64,000 nucleotides of DNA from Petrolisthes cinctipes. Its lineage: Eukaryota > Arthropoda > Malacostraca > Decapoda > Porcellanidae. Numbering within the stretch: the stretch's first letter is position 1; the number at the start of each line of letters is the position of its first letter. Made by a program: the position numbers and the translations under genes. This document shows, in pieces, positions 31,643 to 44,730 of the stretch. The DNA lies in the NCBI GenBank assembly GCA_033782935.1, contig JAWQEG010000723.1, positions 124,001 to 188,000 of the forward strand, written 5' to 3'. The notes below the pieces were generated by a model that saw only the letters and a list, made by a program, of their open reading frames with translations, was not told where the DNA came from and ran no database searches.

Positions 31643-33877
31643 TCAGCAACACTGAAACCTTCCACGGCATAAGATCATCACCTGCCACGCCAACCCCATT
31701 AAAAATTTATCGTAGCACCAGAAGTAAAAAAAAAGAAGCAAAACAGAATCAGTAGTAGGAGTAAGAACATGAATAGGAGAAAGAGCAAAAGTGGGGAAGG
31801 AATATAAGAACAACACCAGTTTGAATAAGTAGAACAAGAATAATAATAAGAAGAAATATAAAACTATAACTGATAAAGTTATACAATCGATAAGAAATAG
31901 TGTGAAAGAATATAGGAAAGTCAGTAATAAACTGCTTGTAATGCCAGTTAGTTGAGAGACTGCCATGATTTTCAGCACAAAAATCTGTGGTAGGAGAGGG
32001 TTGGGAAGCAAAACATATGGATGGTATGAAACTTTCCTGTGTATTCCTCCATTTATAGGCTACTCTCTGGATTCCTTGGTATATCATCGGCATCTTTCTA
32101 TGGCTTCATTGCCATTGTTGTGTCAAGGAATACCCAAATACGGTACTGCATTTTAGCTGGTATGAAAACAACACACCAAAACCATTGTACAACGGAGACT
32201 GGCTAACTTTACTTCTCTACATACGTCCTGCATGGGAGGGTAATAAACTTTTGACTAAAGCAGTACAGTTACCACAACTACCACATGGTGAGACTCATGT
32301 CGTCAGTACTCAGAGTAGCATGATTCAGCAACATTGACTTGTCATCCATCAATCTCTTGATATCTGTAATTTTTCAGGGTATGTGTGATATAGGCCACTG
32401 ATCAATCCAAGCTGTATCACCAAACAGTCCCTCAGTATAGTTGCTGCAGTTTTGTGGGACAGTATGGAAGAATCAGTAGTGTTTATTTTGTGAATATTAT
32501 TACCGGACCTGAGCTTAAGCCAATTTGACTGTTGTGATACAATTACAGTATACATGTAGGGGCTACAATTCTTTAATATAGAGGACTGATAACGCTCCAT
32601 ATTATGAAAGGGAAAAAATTCATAATAAACGTTTAGCCTTAACTGAGCTTCCACAACCAGAAAAAGACATTCTAGGATATGCAGATGAACTCTAACTGGC
32701 TTGTGATTTGACTTGGCCTAGGACTAGATTGATATCGGTATCTGGTTGGCCAAAACAAAAGGAACTTTAGACTCCAGACTCGGAGTTTTCTGTAAGCAAA
32801 CTAGAATGCGCTGGTTCCAAATATATAATTCCTTAACTTACCGATAAATGAAATGCATGTTGGGACAAATGTCAAAATTATATCTACACAGCTCTAGAGG
32901 ACCGATGCGTTCTCGTCAAGGTGAATAAATAGCGCCATTCTCGCATCAGACAAGTCAGGTTACACCGCACCAATTTCAACCGCACTGTAACAAACATTCC
33001 GTCGACATGGATTTCTTCACTTGTATCTTCGTTAGCATGAATGAAGGACGAAGTAAAAATCTGTGTTCTAAAATCAGGAACATTATGCAATCAGAGAATG
33101 TTGAGAACTTTTGCTTGGGACTGTACATGTTCAGTCTTCTTATATCCTGTTGCATGTTGCGCTAAATTATCCTATATTGTTGAAATTTAATGATAGTTAT
33201 GTTAATAAAAGAACAAAATGCCATCAACGCTTTGGAATTACCCACACACAAGCAGATGCAACTTCAAAAAATTGTAAGATGCTGATTGTGCTGCTTCTCC
33301 TTTATTATAATACACACACTCTGACACAATAGTTCATATGCTCACAACAAGCTTAGTTTGAGTAGGTGGAAATGTCCCAGATATTCAGTGTAGTTGGATA
33401 TGAAGAGGTTTTGTGTGGGACAAAGTTTTGTTTCAGTGATCAACGTCTTGCTTTTAAAGTTGAAAATATTTTTCATAACATATGTCATAGGTATCATATA
33501 GTAAGTTATTTTGGATAATATTATCGCAGACAGACTTAATCACCTGGGAAAATATAATCAAATTCAAGTTCCTTGGGCAGAATAATCAATAAATATTACC
33601 TATATTTTACCTACGATATAGCATTAAGTTGCTTCTCACACAACTTAATAGAAATATGTCGAAAAAAAAAAAATATTGAAAAATGAAAAAAATGCAGACA
33701 CACTCATGACTCAAACATAACTTGATATTATCTTTGTCAACGTAGACATTACTGAATAGATTAAGAAATTATTGCATCAGTGTCGACGTACACTCGAGCT
33801 AGTAAATGCACGATCACGTTTCATGATGTTCGTGTCATATATGTTGCTTAATCTGTGTGTGGAAGGTGTCATTGTAA
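31643..33877. other. Intergenic, no gene supported
   Basis: AT-rich intergenic sequence. Open frames here lack family motifs or codon structure. An A run at 33661-33672 is the only simple-sequence landmark. Confidence 0.6.
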
Positions 33878-34080
33878 GTGGATTGATTGAGTGATTGGTA
33901 TTAGGCACTGCAACAGCGAGGTCATATGGCACCCCATTGTAGGTGGATCATTGTATCATGTCACTCTTCTACCACCTACTCTGATTCCTTCCTCAGTCAA
34001 GGTTACCAGCGATTTTTTTAGCTCGACTGTATATACATTATTCAACAGAATGTTAGCCAGACATGATGACATTATCTGAC
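33878..34080 (+). repeat. Interspersed repeat X, forward copy
   Basis: About 200 bp containing GTCATATGGCACCCCATTGT and CTACCACCTACTCTGATTCC. It recurs inverted at 35229-35422. A diverged end is seen near 44385-44445. It is a non-coding dispersed repeat of unknown class. Confidence 0.85.
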
Positions 34081-34972
34081 TCGTGCAGAGTCACGCTCTG
34101 CTTAGTGCCTTCTCGGTTGTGGTACGGGGAAGAAGCCCCTCACTCCAGTTTAGTGGCTCCTGTCGAGGTGGGGATGGGGGAAGAGAATAAGGAGAGCACA
34201 GGTGAGTGAGGGAAGAAGTGTTTGGGGGAGATAGAATGGAGGATGGGTTGGGAGTGCATTGGTGGGGGAGAGGAGTGGCTCTGATGTTGCAATTGCATCT
34301 GTTGAATCTATACACTGTAAAGGGAGGAATACCATAATTTTGCTGTAGCCTATGTGTGAGAGGCTTACCATGTAAATGAATATATACCATATGTAGTTTT
34401 TCCCAAAAAAACCCATGATATTAACACCCGTCATCAGTACTATACCCTCACGACCATAACTTAAAATCTAACACTCTACTATACGAACCGCTCAGCTTAC
34501 ACACTTCAAGATAATTCATAACTTAGATTGTTTAGAAGCTTGAATTATTGCTAGTAATGCAGAAAAAAAAAAAAAGTCAAAATGAAGTTTGGGTCAAGGA
34601 AAGCAAGCATTATTGAAATAGACGGAAAGGAGGGACAGTCGAAAAATTGAAAGGAAGTGGCTCTGGTCTTAAGGGGGTCAGCAAATAATGACACATGGGT
34701 TTCTTTGGGCAGAGTCGTCTTTACACAATGTTGCCTTGCTTTTCTGAAAATAGATTCTCCTCCTTTCTGTCATACTTTCCCTTCTATATTTTTCAAAATA
34801 TATCCTCTCTTTTCCAGTATTTCGTCCTGTCTTTCCCTTTTTCTTGTATGTTTTCCTGTCATAATCTTCTTTTAACTTATGAACATGCCTTTATAATTCA
34901 TATTCAGAACCTCATCTTTGGAAAATGGCAATAAATTATATGTGGTCTTACTTACTCCCGACAAAACAAGTG
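34081..34972. other. Intergenic, no gene supported
   Basis: No supported coding region. It contains a purine-rich stretch (34160-34290) and an A run at about 34562-34575. Confidence 0.55.
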
Positions 34973-35422
<450 letters not shown>

Positions 35423-35546
35423 ATATATATATATGCGTTTTGTTCATACGTTACCGCTGAGTAAAGTTGATGTGTCGGCAATATCTTTTTATCAGATAAA
35501 AAATCTATTTTTAAAATACGATAAGTCAAGCCCTCTTGTTGTTCGG
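35423..35546 (-). repeat. Inverted repeat Y, right arm
   Basis: Reverse complement of 34973-35093, after a short TA run. Together the Y arms enclose (TA)n and repeat X, a composite likely to extrude as a cruciform. Confidence 0.87.
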
Positions 35547-35948
35547 TGCCTCAGGGTCAGACACGCAGACAACTATGAAAATTTTTAATCTCTATAATTT
35601 ATTATATCAACAGTTTCCCAAAACCCTTTAAAAATCTAAGTATATATAAACAGATGATCGAAAACTTTGATTAAGGGTATTTACAAATATATTAACATTA
35701 ATAAACTTATATACATATACTTATTCTTAGTGAACGTGACTTACACTGTGTTAACAAGAATATCCTTGACTCTGACTCAGCTGCATTAAATTAATTTTAT
35801 ACGTGACGTCAAATACTCTGTTTCCCTAAATGGTTGGTGACAACTACAAACAAGCAGTTACAGCAAAGCAATTACAAACATATCGAAACCTAATTCAAGT
35901 CAATGAATAACACAAAATCTTAATTATGAATACCCATAACAATACACC

Positions 35949-36036
<88 letters not shown>

Positions 36037-36860
36037 TTGAATATTAGGAGCTCTGCTGTTGATTCTCAATTGATGTTTCCAGACTGTCTTTTTCGTTTTC
36101 TTGGTAGATTGTTTACTGAGGAGAGGTTTGCTTCTATAACTCATATGAAGCTTGTTGAGGGTCTGTTCATATGGTTTATGATATATGGTAATCATAACCA
36201 CTACCTAAATGATAAATTTCCCCCGTTGTTTGCTTGTTCAAGGGTTGAAGTAGCCTTAGGAACACGAGGATACTGGTAGCGTGATGGAATTGATTGATGG
36301 TGGTTGTAGAGTAATTACTGTTTGTTCTTTGTCTCTTCAGAGTTGTAAGGTGTAGTTATAGCAAGGTAGAGACTTCTATGTAGCACAAGAAGTTTATTGA
36401 AAACCAAGTTGGATAATACAAGAGTCTTAACTTAGGCTGGAGAGCTAAGTTAGAAAGAGACCTACTAGATTGAGCCTTGAGGTCTAATACAGAATGAGTG
36501 ATTTTAGAGTGTCTGCTTCTGTCGAGGCCTGGTTGACCCCTGGTGACCCTGCTGACTTGATTAGTCTATGATACTTCCGTAGCTGGCCTGGTGACCCGTG
36601 ACCCTGCTAGTAGTCTAGTGACGTCAATGCTGAGCTGACATGTTTAGCCTGGCCCCCTTCCTATCTATCACGGTTACCGTTCATGTTGCCTTTGTGCCTG
36701 GCCTGGATCACGAGAACTGAACATGTAGTCCCTGTTGTGTCTACCTTACATCTTGGTACATGTGTGTTACATGTGACTCAGTTCCTATACTGTATATGTA
36801 GAATAACCGGTACATGCTCCAAGTAGTGATACACGAGCTCCTGTTGTGGCCCATGTGTTT
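35547..36860. other. Intergenic with (TA)n at 35951-36034
   Basis: No gene is supported. A pure TA microsatellite runs from about 35951 to 36034. The segment just after it has no recognisable family. Confidence 0.6.
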
Positions 36861-37110
36861 AATATGGGTTTGGAACGGTGTTTGACGGCACAGATTGGCC
36901 GTAACTCTATGCTATGTTTGTTAGGAAGTGGAATGGGTTGCCATGTCCAGTGTTTGATTCTGGTACGTTGGATGACTTTAATCATGCAGTGAATTCTTTC
37001 CTGTTGCTGTGAATGCGTTTTTTATGTTCCTGTGATGTGGGTGTCTGTTGGGTTACTTGGATAATATGGTAAGATCTAATAATTTCATTCAGGTGTCAGT
37101 TTCACTTACT

Positions 37111-37144
<34 letters not shown>
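36860..37144 (+). mobile_element. LINE 3' tail followed by (TAA)n
   Basis: One frame reads FVRKWNGLPCPVFDSGTLDD then FNHAVNSF and a stop, the W-N-x-L-P pattern that ends many CR1/Jockey-type RT proteins. About 90 bases later comes (TAA)n at 37111-37144, a usual 3' end of such elements. Only the tail is left. Confidence 0.5.
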
Positions 37145-37145
<1 letters not shown>

Positions 37146-37616
37146 TGTTTCGACCTCTCAGGAGTGATAATATTGTTGTCTAAGTTGAATATTGCATAGA
37201 TATATATTATATCAGTGTACATGTCTGATGACCATTGTTTTACAGGGACTTGGAAGCATACGGTTTGGCCTGACATGGGTACACCTCATCAACCCACCCC
37301 ATTCCTACCTATTCTTTGTTCTTCCCATTCTCTGACCCCTTCTCGTTCTTCATTCTGAGTTTCTGTGTCCTTCACATCTTTCCCATACCTTTTCCCAACG
37401 TATTCACACCATCTCTCTCCTCCTCACCACATTCCTCATACCACCATTCCCTGCCCTTCATACTTTTCACACTTCCTTTCCCAGCCTCAGGATATCTCTT
37501 ACTTCACACGTTCCTGCCTGAACACACCTCCTACTCTCCAAGTCCTGGATTCTACACCATTTTCGCCATCTCTCTCATTCCTACCGAACCTCCCTCACCC
37601 CCTACCCTCCTCCGCC

Positions 37617-37679
37617 ATGGCTATCACTTCCTTCGACTCCATCTTCACTCACATTGGAGGTTTCGGGCGCTTTCAGATG
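37617..37679 (+). CDS. SLC22-family transporter copy 2, exon 1 (start)
   Basis: The ATG at 37617 lies in a strong context (CCGCCATGG). The exon encodes FDSIFTHIGGFGRFQ, the cytoplasmic N-terminal motif shared by SLC22 proteins (F-x-x-I-x-x-x-G-x-F-G-R-x-Q). It ends at phase 0 with donor GTAAGT. The complete gene has 11 exons (37617-37679, 37781-38005, 41175-41282, 44472-44730, 50498-50669, 51417-51543, 51904-52010, 52228-52442, 52897-53078, 53430-53599, 53788-53923). These give 587 residues, close to the usual ~550 of the family, predicted as a 12-helix plasma-membrane uniporter or exchanger for organic ions. Substrate is unknown. Confidence 0.9.
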
Positions 37680-37780
37680 GTAAGTGTAGAGCATTGCATG
37701 AATAAAGGAATTGATGAAAGAATATTGGCCTTCCTATTCTTACCAATAACTGTTTCATCCATCACTCTTGTCCCCATCAG

Positions 37781-38005
37781 ATGCTCTTCATGATCAATTG
37801 CTACATCAATATGATCTACGCGTTTGTATATTTTGGTCAGCTATTTATGACCCTCACGCCTCCCCACTGGTGCGCTGCCCCCAATGAACTCTTTGATTCT
37901 GACCTCAACCTCACCTTGGAGCAGATCAAGGAACTCACAGTGCCCAAGGACGAGACCACAGGCAAGTTTGCCAAATGCAAGATGTACCAGGTCAACTTTA
38001 CCCAG
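37781..38005 (+). CDS. SLC22-family transporter copy 2, exon 2
   Basis: Acceptor CCCATCAG, donor GTATGT, phase 0 at both ends. It encodes helix 1 and the first part of the large extracellular loop, with PPHWCAAP (the H-W-C of SLC22 loops), several cysteines and potential N-glycosylation sites (NLTL, NFTQ). Confidence 0.9.
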
Positions 38006-38964
38006 GTATGTGTCAAGGCAAATGCCGTATCCAAATTCATAGTATAAGGACTGTCAACTTACATAGATTAGTACTTTTAATAGACCTTGTCAAGGAACTA
38101 TCCTGGTCCAAATTAAGTTTCTCGATCTTCGTTTTTTGCGGCAAACAATTCTGTTTCGGATGGACGTAAAGTTAATTATTGCAAAGTGGTCTTCAGGAGT
38201 TAGGAAACGACATAGTTCTACAAAACAAAGCTATATGTATGTATTGAGAATGGGGGAACCGATACATGTTGGAAAAATAATTTCAACCATGTCTGCATCA
38301 TTTCTTTTAAACATTCTCCTTCAGATAATCAGTTCTTTCAAAATCCACTGTTACAATCAGAGTCTTCTATAAATATGATAGTTGTCACTGTCACATCTAA
38401 TCTTTCCTGGAAACCTCACATAACTGCCATAGCTTGAAGTGCATACAAGAAACACGATATAGTTTTCAGATTTCGAAGGAATATTCACGTCCTCCCAACT
38501 ACTAACGCTGTACAAAGTTCTGATCTGTCCCTAGACAACGTATTTTTCTTATGTTTGGAAACATTCTCAACAATGACCTTGCACTGCCCTATATACTTGA
38601 TCACTTACCCCTCCGTTACATCCCTTTATCTTCTTCCTCTATTTTCATAGCAATACTACTAAGGATTTCAGAGACATTGCAAGCTCGTTTTTTCAGATTA
38701 ACTCTGTAACGAACACTCGTATCAGTACGAGCGTTCGCTAGAGTTTAGTACACACAGTGTCCTAATTCTTAAGGATATTGTGAATCACTAATTGTGAATT
38801 ATAAAGACACTTGTGCCTATACCAAGAAGCATAAACTGGATTTGCCAGACATGGAAACGAACACAAATAGTGACGTGTTGTCTGTGACGTATGAAAAGCT
38901 CCACCTACACTCTCCCTCCTCAACTTCCACCCCTTCTTCTCTCCAGCAATATCCTCCCTTCTAA
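38006..38964. other. Intron 2, left part, nothing recognised
   Basis: Non-coding. A short imperfect hairpin (CGAACACTCGTATCAGTACG and following) lies at about 38709-38740. Confidence 0.55.
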
Positions 38965-39364
38965 GGTCCCGGACACACGGGCGCTTTGTTGTCGGAACCC
39001 CAAAGACGACACAAGTGGTACTTCCGTTGCTGATAACGGCGATTTGTGGTTAAGTTGCAGATTGGGCAGTGTGTATAGCTGGCGGCGACATGGAAACGAC
39101 AGTCCCAGTGGCGGTCATATTGAGACCCAATAGAGGTGGGAAAATTTGCTGGCCACCGAGGTACCACATGTGGTCCATGTATCCCGGGTCTAAAATACAA
39201 TTCGCCGCCACTCGTCGCTGGGATCCGCGTCTCCTCTCCACAAACGCCGACGCACTCACTTGTGTGTTCGAGTTCGAGTCAAAACAATAGAAACCTATGG
39301 CCCCGTCCCTGCTACTGCATGTGGGCCTGGCGTGGCGACCACAAAGTGCCCATGTGTCCCTGGC
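38965..39364. mobile_element. MITE with GGACACACGGGCGCTTTG-type ends
   Basis: The two ends are imperfect inverted repeats of about 24 bases (CCCGGACACACGGGCGCTTT at the left; CAAAGTGCCCATGTGTCCCT at the right). The 400-bp GC-rich interior has no transposase frame. Its base composition contrasts sharply with the AT-rich intron. Confidence 0.65.
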
Positions 39365-39583
39365 CATAGTCACTATTTCACTTTACCAAGCCACAGACTT
39401 ACACGTTATAAAAATTAGTACTATATATAAATACTAAGTAAAATGGGTAACACTCACATTCACTCCACCTCTGAAGCACACGAAATTCTCGGCCCCAGCG
39501 CAAGTATTTGTAATCACAACAAAAGTCCCTAGCTTTGTAGAACGGAGGTGTTCCATGAACGAGTTAGTTACACCTGGACTGTC

Positions 39584-40845
39584 AGATCCACAAAGCTATA
39601 CACATAGAGCGGCGCAACACGCCCCCTGGCGTGTCACCACCGAAAGTGGGTTGGCGGCCATGATATGTTGCCCTTCCCCTCAACCCGCCAGCATGCTGCT
39701 GGCAGGCTGGTAGCTTATGCCAGGGTAAGATATTGTTTCATTTATTCGGTCTTTCATTGATGATATGGTATATTAACTACATTATAGTGACTCACAATAT
39801 ATGAATAAGTATTTCTTTAACGATATATCAGTGAATGGCTGATTAAATATAAATACATTTCGGTTAAAAGGTGAAATGAGTTAGATAAACAAAACTATCG
39901 TTGGCACTCATCCACAGTCACCTTCTTATAATATATATATACACCGTACTTAATCTCTATTATGATAAGTATTTTATGTTCACATTGTTCAGTATGTATG
40001 TATGTATGTCACACTAGAGTAATATGTGTGTATGTATTCATGTCACACTAGAATATGTGTGTATGTATGTATGTCACTAGAGTAATATGTATGTATGTAT
40101 ATATGTCACACTAGAATATTATGTATGTATATATGTATGTCACACTAGAATAATATGTATGTATATATGTATGTCACACTAGAATAATAGCCTATGTATG
40201 TATATATGTCACACTAGAATATGTATGTATGTCACACTAGAGTAATATGTATGTAGGTATGTATGTCACACTAGAGTAATATGTATGTATGTCTCACTAG
40301 AGTAATATGTATGTATGTATGTCACACTAGAATAATATGTATGTATATATGTCACACTAGAATAATATGTATGTATGTCACACTAGAGTAATATGTATGT
40401 ATGTATGTCACACTAGAGTAATATGTATGTATGTATGTATATCACACTAGAGTAATATGTATGTATGTCACACTAGAGTAATATGTATGTATGTATGTAA
40501 GGTAAGTGGAGGGAGAGGGAGACAGATTACAGTTATATATATTTGTCTTGTTTAATAAACCAGTTTAAGTTTAATTTCTTTGCATAATTTTCCGTATGGA
40601 CATTATCTCAGCCTTATTAATTGATTTAACAAAACCTGCATAATTAGATAACAAGATACAATGCTTTACAAATCAGGGAAATGTCAATAACTGTGGATAG
40701 AAACATACTATACAAGTACGTACGGGAGTTCAAAGAACGCGCCAAAGGGCATTCCAAGATGGCCACCGAGCAGGCTGGCTGGCGACACTCCTCCCCTATC
40801 TCATAACACAGGGTCGATCGCTCTATGTGTATAGCTCTGTGATCA
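39584..40845. mobile_element. TIR-bounded element carrying a minisatellite
   Basis: AGCTATACACATAGAGCG at about 39594-39611 is repeated inverted as CGCTCTATGTGTATAGCT at about 40816-40833, with flanking similarity (GATCCACA against TGTGATC). The interior holds the GTAT-type minisatellite. No transposase was seen. Confidence 0.6.
39991..40500 (+). repeat. Minisatellite, about 20 units of (GTAT)nGTCACACTAGARTAAT
   Basis: Units are 24-32 bases, consisting of a variable GTAT run followed by GTCACACTAGAGTAATAT. The spacing differs because the GTAT run varies. This is not a CRISPR: there are no unique spacers and the host is eukaryotic. Confidence 0.95.
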
Positions 40846-40848
40846 GAT

Positions 40849-41174
40849 CTGATATTCAGTAAACATAGAGAATCACACAAATCCTTCTGTTCACCTTTTT
40901 AATCACTCGACATATTGTACTATTTTCTAAAGGTTTATCCCGTCTTCTTTTACCCTCATAATCCTTGTCAAGAACACTTTATACTACTCTCCTTCTCTCT
41001 TGATTTTTCACAATAATGACAAAATGATAATAATGATAACAATAATTGTTCAAGAATAATGTTTTGTACATTTCTATGCATTTCTTGGCAAGCTGTACTT
41101 ATTATAAAAGCAAAACAAGGAATGCATATATATTAAAGTTTATGTATCAGTGCTTAACGTGACTCTTCCTGCAG
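40849..41174. other. Intron 2, right end
   Basis: AT-rich intron with nothing recognised, ending in a CTTCCTGCAG acceptor. Confidence 0.6.
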
Positions 41175-41282
41175 GTGGTTGGCGGTAATATGAGCGGACC
41201 AGACCCGACATGGCCCAATACAACCTGCATCAACGGCTGGACATATGACTTTTCCCTCTACTACCCGACCATCACTTCACAG
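41175..41282 (+). CDS. SLC22-family transporter copy 2, exon 3
   Basis: Phase 0 at both ends, with donor GTAATT. It encodes the end of extracellular loop 1 (WPNTTCINGWTYD, then FSLYYPTITSQ), matching the C-x-x-G-W-x-Y-D motif typical of SLC22 proteins. Potential N-glycosylation sites are NMSG and NTTC. Confidence 0.92.
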
Positions 41283-41514
41283 GTAATTACCGTAGACTGT
41301 AGACTGTCCTGCCGCTAACCCCACTACTACCTGTATTACTAACCTCGTCACTAACTTAGTCACTAGAAACACTACTTCCTGTATCGTTATATTCATCAGC
41401 ACCTGTTATTTTACCCTTTACCACTTCTTGTGCAACTAACTTCATATGTATCTGTGTGCCACTAGTAATATGTGACTGGAAATTAAGAATGTTGTTAAGT
41501 GATGTATTTATTAA

Positions 41515-42885
41515 TACTGGTAATTTACTGTTATCTTACCCAGACTTCTTTGGACGCTCGTTGTGTTGGCTTCAACGATCGTCAGCAGAGGTTAATCTAT
41601 CCTCTTTTATTCCAACTTCCGTCAACATTGATATATTTGTAGGATTCTTTTCATTATATATTCACTATAATAGTAATAACAGAATTGTAAGGTGTGCAAA
41701 AACAACCAATTTACAATTACTTTACTCTATTTATCAATTTCAGTCAAGCATCAACAATAAATTTATTAAACAATTAATAAATTAATTACCACACGCATAC
41801 ACTTCCACACGAATTGAAAGCTAGCTAGCTAATATCGCAATAAATTGAGTTACTGTACTCATATGTTCTCGTAACGGTCTTCATTTATCTCCTTCGATTG
41901 TTCTCCTGCGATTTTTCTTATGGTTTTCCCACGGTAATCCTAGCTTACTTCAATTCTAATGATTAAGCAAAACTAACACTGTGATTAATTAATTATTAGG
42001 TGCTATTTCAAGACCTTCCTACTCAATTACTTTATCAATATTCATAATCAAGCTACACTGTAACGAGTTCGGAATCTACAACTTGAAGACAGTTAAAGAT
42101 TATGTCCTTACACCTGTGAATTTTCAATGTCAATACACACAGTATCACTCGTAATTCTTACCTTAGGTACGAGGTAGACACTAAGGCAAGCCTTCTACCA
42201 GTCTCAACGAGAGAGACCGTCTTCCCTTCCTACCTTATTTATCAACCAATTGTCTGTTGCAATCGATTAATAATATAACCATGAAGCCTTGGAATACTGG
42301 TAGTTTACCAAGCTATTCGACTTCAGGTTATCTCTTCGTCACGAGAGAAAAAGGTAAGATAAGAGAGAGCAAGTATGAGCAACACATGTGATATCACCCG
42401 TAGAGTAGGCTGAACTGATTCAAAAGTGGCTACCAGTCTAGCTGGGCGGCGCTACGTAGCCACAGCCAATGGTGCGTGTTTGCGAGAAACGCCTGGAGCC
42501 ATACCGATTTGTTTGAATGCGCACCTATGCTGACTAACTTGACATCCTACACATCAGTTATACATGCAATTCTAATTCACAATGCACTTCACGATATCAT
42601 ATGCAATTCAAGGAATTAATCTTACTCGGCATGATTAATTCCTTCGGCAATAATACGAGGGAGAATTATGGACAAGTCGACAGTTGGGGAGGGACGCTAA
42701 CCAATGGTGCAGCGAAAATTTTCCCCCAAGGCAGCCCTCAAAACTTGTACCTCAATATGGTACAGCTAGCTAGCTACACATAACCAGTAGATTATACTCT
42801 GACTGGCTCAATTAAGCCCTATTCTCTATGCTACGATATTATCTTTATTATGCCACGAGCATCGACTCGTGACATAATATCTTTA
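41515..42885. mobile_element. Short relative of the outer repeat of the composite insertion
   Basis: Segments align with 3990-4330, 9400-9710 and 23450-24050, for instance ACACTGTGATTAATTAATTA with GGTGCTATTTC, and the end TTTATTATGCCACGAGCATC. It lacks the nested transposons. It lies in intron 3 of gene 2, so it is an independent copy. No coding region was seen. Confidence 0.65.
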
Positions 42886-42959
42886 TCCGCGTCACTGCAT
42901 CCAATATAACTATTCTGTCATCTAGTTACAGTTCCAAAATGTTCAGTTCTTTACTCTGT

Positions 42960-43400
42960 AATAATAACTATTAACATATATGAGGAAGATGAAGAGTGGA
43001 GAGTTGGTAGTACTAAACAACATACCAGTGGAGGCAAGGAGAAATTTCGGAGAGATGCCTGTAGAGTTGTTCACTCGATTATTTTAAAATCAATAAAGGG
43101 GGTATGATGACTGAGGAATGGAGAAGTAGTATACTGATACAGATCTTGAAGAATAAGGGTGATGTGCAGTGTTGCAGTAACGACAGAGCAGCTACAGCAT
43201 AATGCTATGGGAAAGATACAAGGTTGAAAGGAGATATGGTCATCTGCGAAAAAAAATATGATTTTATGCCTGGAGAGATCATCAGAGAAGCATAGACTGC
43301 TTTAAGAGTGTTGATTGAAAAATATACAGGAGACCAGAAAGAGTTGAACCGAGTGTTTGTGGATGTAGAAAAAGTATTATGAGGACCAACATCCTTATAC
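42960..43400 (+). pseudogene. Ancient RTE-like LINE fragment
   Basis: Translated in pieces, it keeps the RTE signature order: MKSGELVVLNNIPVEARR, FGEMPVELFTRLF, GMEK and then NKGDVQ-like, a YGF-like and a FVDVEK-like segment. Many stops and frame changes are present. Only the front of the RT domain is recognisable. Confidence 0.6.
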
Positions 43401-44122
43401 TCGAAACTGTAGAGTCCATAACGAGTATTGTTCTCAGAGACGAACTCTATGTTACTCTACGCTGGATACAGACTCTCAGGCTGATTGTACTATGGTACAC
43501 AAAAGTCGTGTCCATTACCCAGCCACAGTGAGAATTCAAGTAAACTGAGTTTGAAGTTTCGGAACAGCTGAGGAAATGCTATGATCAGCTTACAGATGTC
43601 GCCTTTTGACGTGTTGGGAGGGTGGGGGAGGGGGAGGGAAACTGGAGGCTTGGGGCTGGATGAGACTGGAATATTACCACGTTTCTGATAATGTTAGAGA
43701 TGGTTAATTTAACTGAGAAGAGATAAGTTTATATGGAGTGATACCAAAAGATAAAACGAGTTAAAATCTGAATAACTTAAATCCTATAGAACAAATATTA
43801 CTGCACATAGCTGTATCAGCTCATGCTGATACATAAGACTGAGTCAGGCTTTGGTCTACAACTCACGCAAGGGAACGTGAGGTGGCCGTAGCAGCATCAT
43901 TAACGGTCTTGCATTGGCTTCACCTCATTGTAAAGCTGGAAGACCCACAGTAAAGTGGAGACCAAGAAGTTACACAACTTATTAGGTCTGCAATGTTTAA
44001 ACATCCCACTACAATACTCACACTTTGTATATTTGGAAGTGTGTTAAATAACCGTAAATGTTATATGCTGAACATCATAAAAATTACACTGATGGTAGAA
44101 ACTATAATTATATAAATACTAC

Positions 44123-44155
<33 letters not shown>

Positions 44156-44471
44156 ACTACGGGATATAGAGATAATTGTATACCACACAATTCAATGCAT
44201 TATTTTTTGCTTAAGTCACTTGTTAATGTCCACGCAGCATAGGCGACATCTGTTGCCAGACCAGAGCATTTTCCCAAGTGTTTCGAAATATTAGAATCTG
44301 GCTATTCGAAATCTTACTGTGGCTGGGCAATGGACACGACTTTTGTGCACCATAGTACTTACATCACACCTCTCTATCACCTTTTCGGGGGCTATATGAC
44401 CTCACTGTTGCGGCACTCAATATCAATCAATCAATCAATCTCCTACATTAAGAATCCTCTCCTGCCCTCAG
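43401..44471. other. Intron 3, right part
   Basis: No gene. It contains a pair of related segments in opposite orientation (43477-43540 and 44306-44365, sharing GTCGTGTCCATTACCCAGCC-type sequence), an A run at 44126-44152, and a diverged end of repeat X at 44385-44445. Confidence 0.55.
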
Positions 44472-44730
44472 CTCAACTGGGTATGCGAGGAGGACTGGAA
44501 ACCTTCCCTATCCCAGTCTCTCTTCTTCGTGGGAGCTTTCATGGCCTCCCCGGTACTGGGCTGGGCCTCGGACAGATGGGGTCGTCTGCCCATTATCGTC
44601 GCCACCAACGTCATGGGAGGCGCTGCGGGAGTGGCCTCTGCCTTCACAAACTCCTTCGTCGCCTTCGCCAGTCTCCGATTCCTGGTGGGCATGACATTCG
44701 ACACTCACTACACAGTCGTCTACATCCTGC
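44472..44730 (+). CDS. SLC22-family transporter copy 2, exon 4
   Basis: Acceptor CCCTCAG, donor GTGAGC, phase 0 in and phase 1 out. It encodes the W-x-L-V-C-like start of helix 2 (LNWVCEEDW), helix 2, the first MFS signature loop (GWASDRWGRLP), helices 3-4 and the start of the next segment (YTVVYIL). The carried-over C joins TG of exon 5 to give leucine. Confidence 0.93.

Noticed and set aside
31314..32093. Several hydrophobic antisense frames downstream of gene 1
   Set aside because: They come from purine-rich 3' UTR and intergenic sequence read backwards, with no start context, motif or conservation in copy 2.
37316..37616. Open frame upstream of the gene 2 start as extra N-terminal coding sequence
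   Set aside because: It is pyrimidine-rich and lacks transporter similarity. The ATG at 37617 has a strong start context and begins the conserved SLC22 N-terminal motif.
39991..40500. Regularly spaced repeats that could look like a CRISPR array
   Set aside because: There are no unique spacers, the unit length varies through a GTAT run, the genome is eukaryotic and no cas genes are present.
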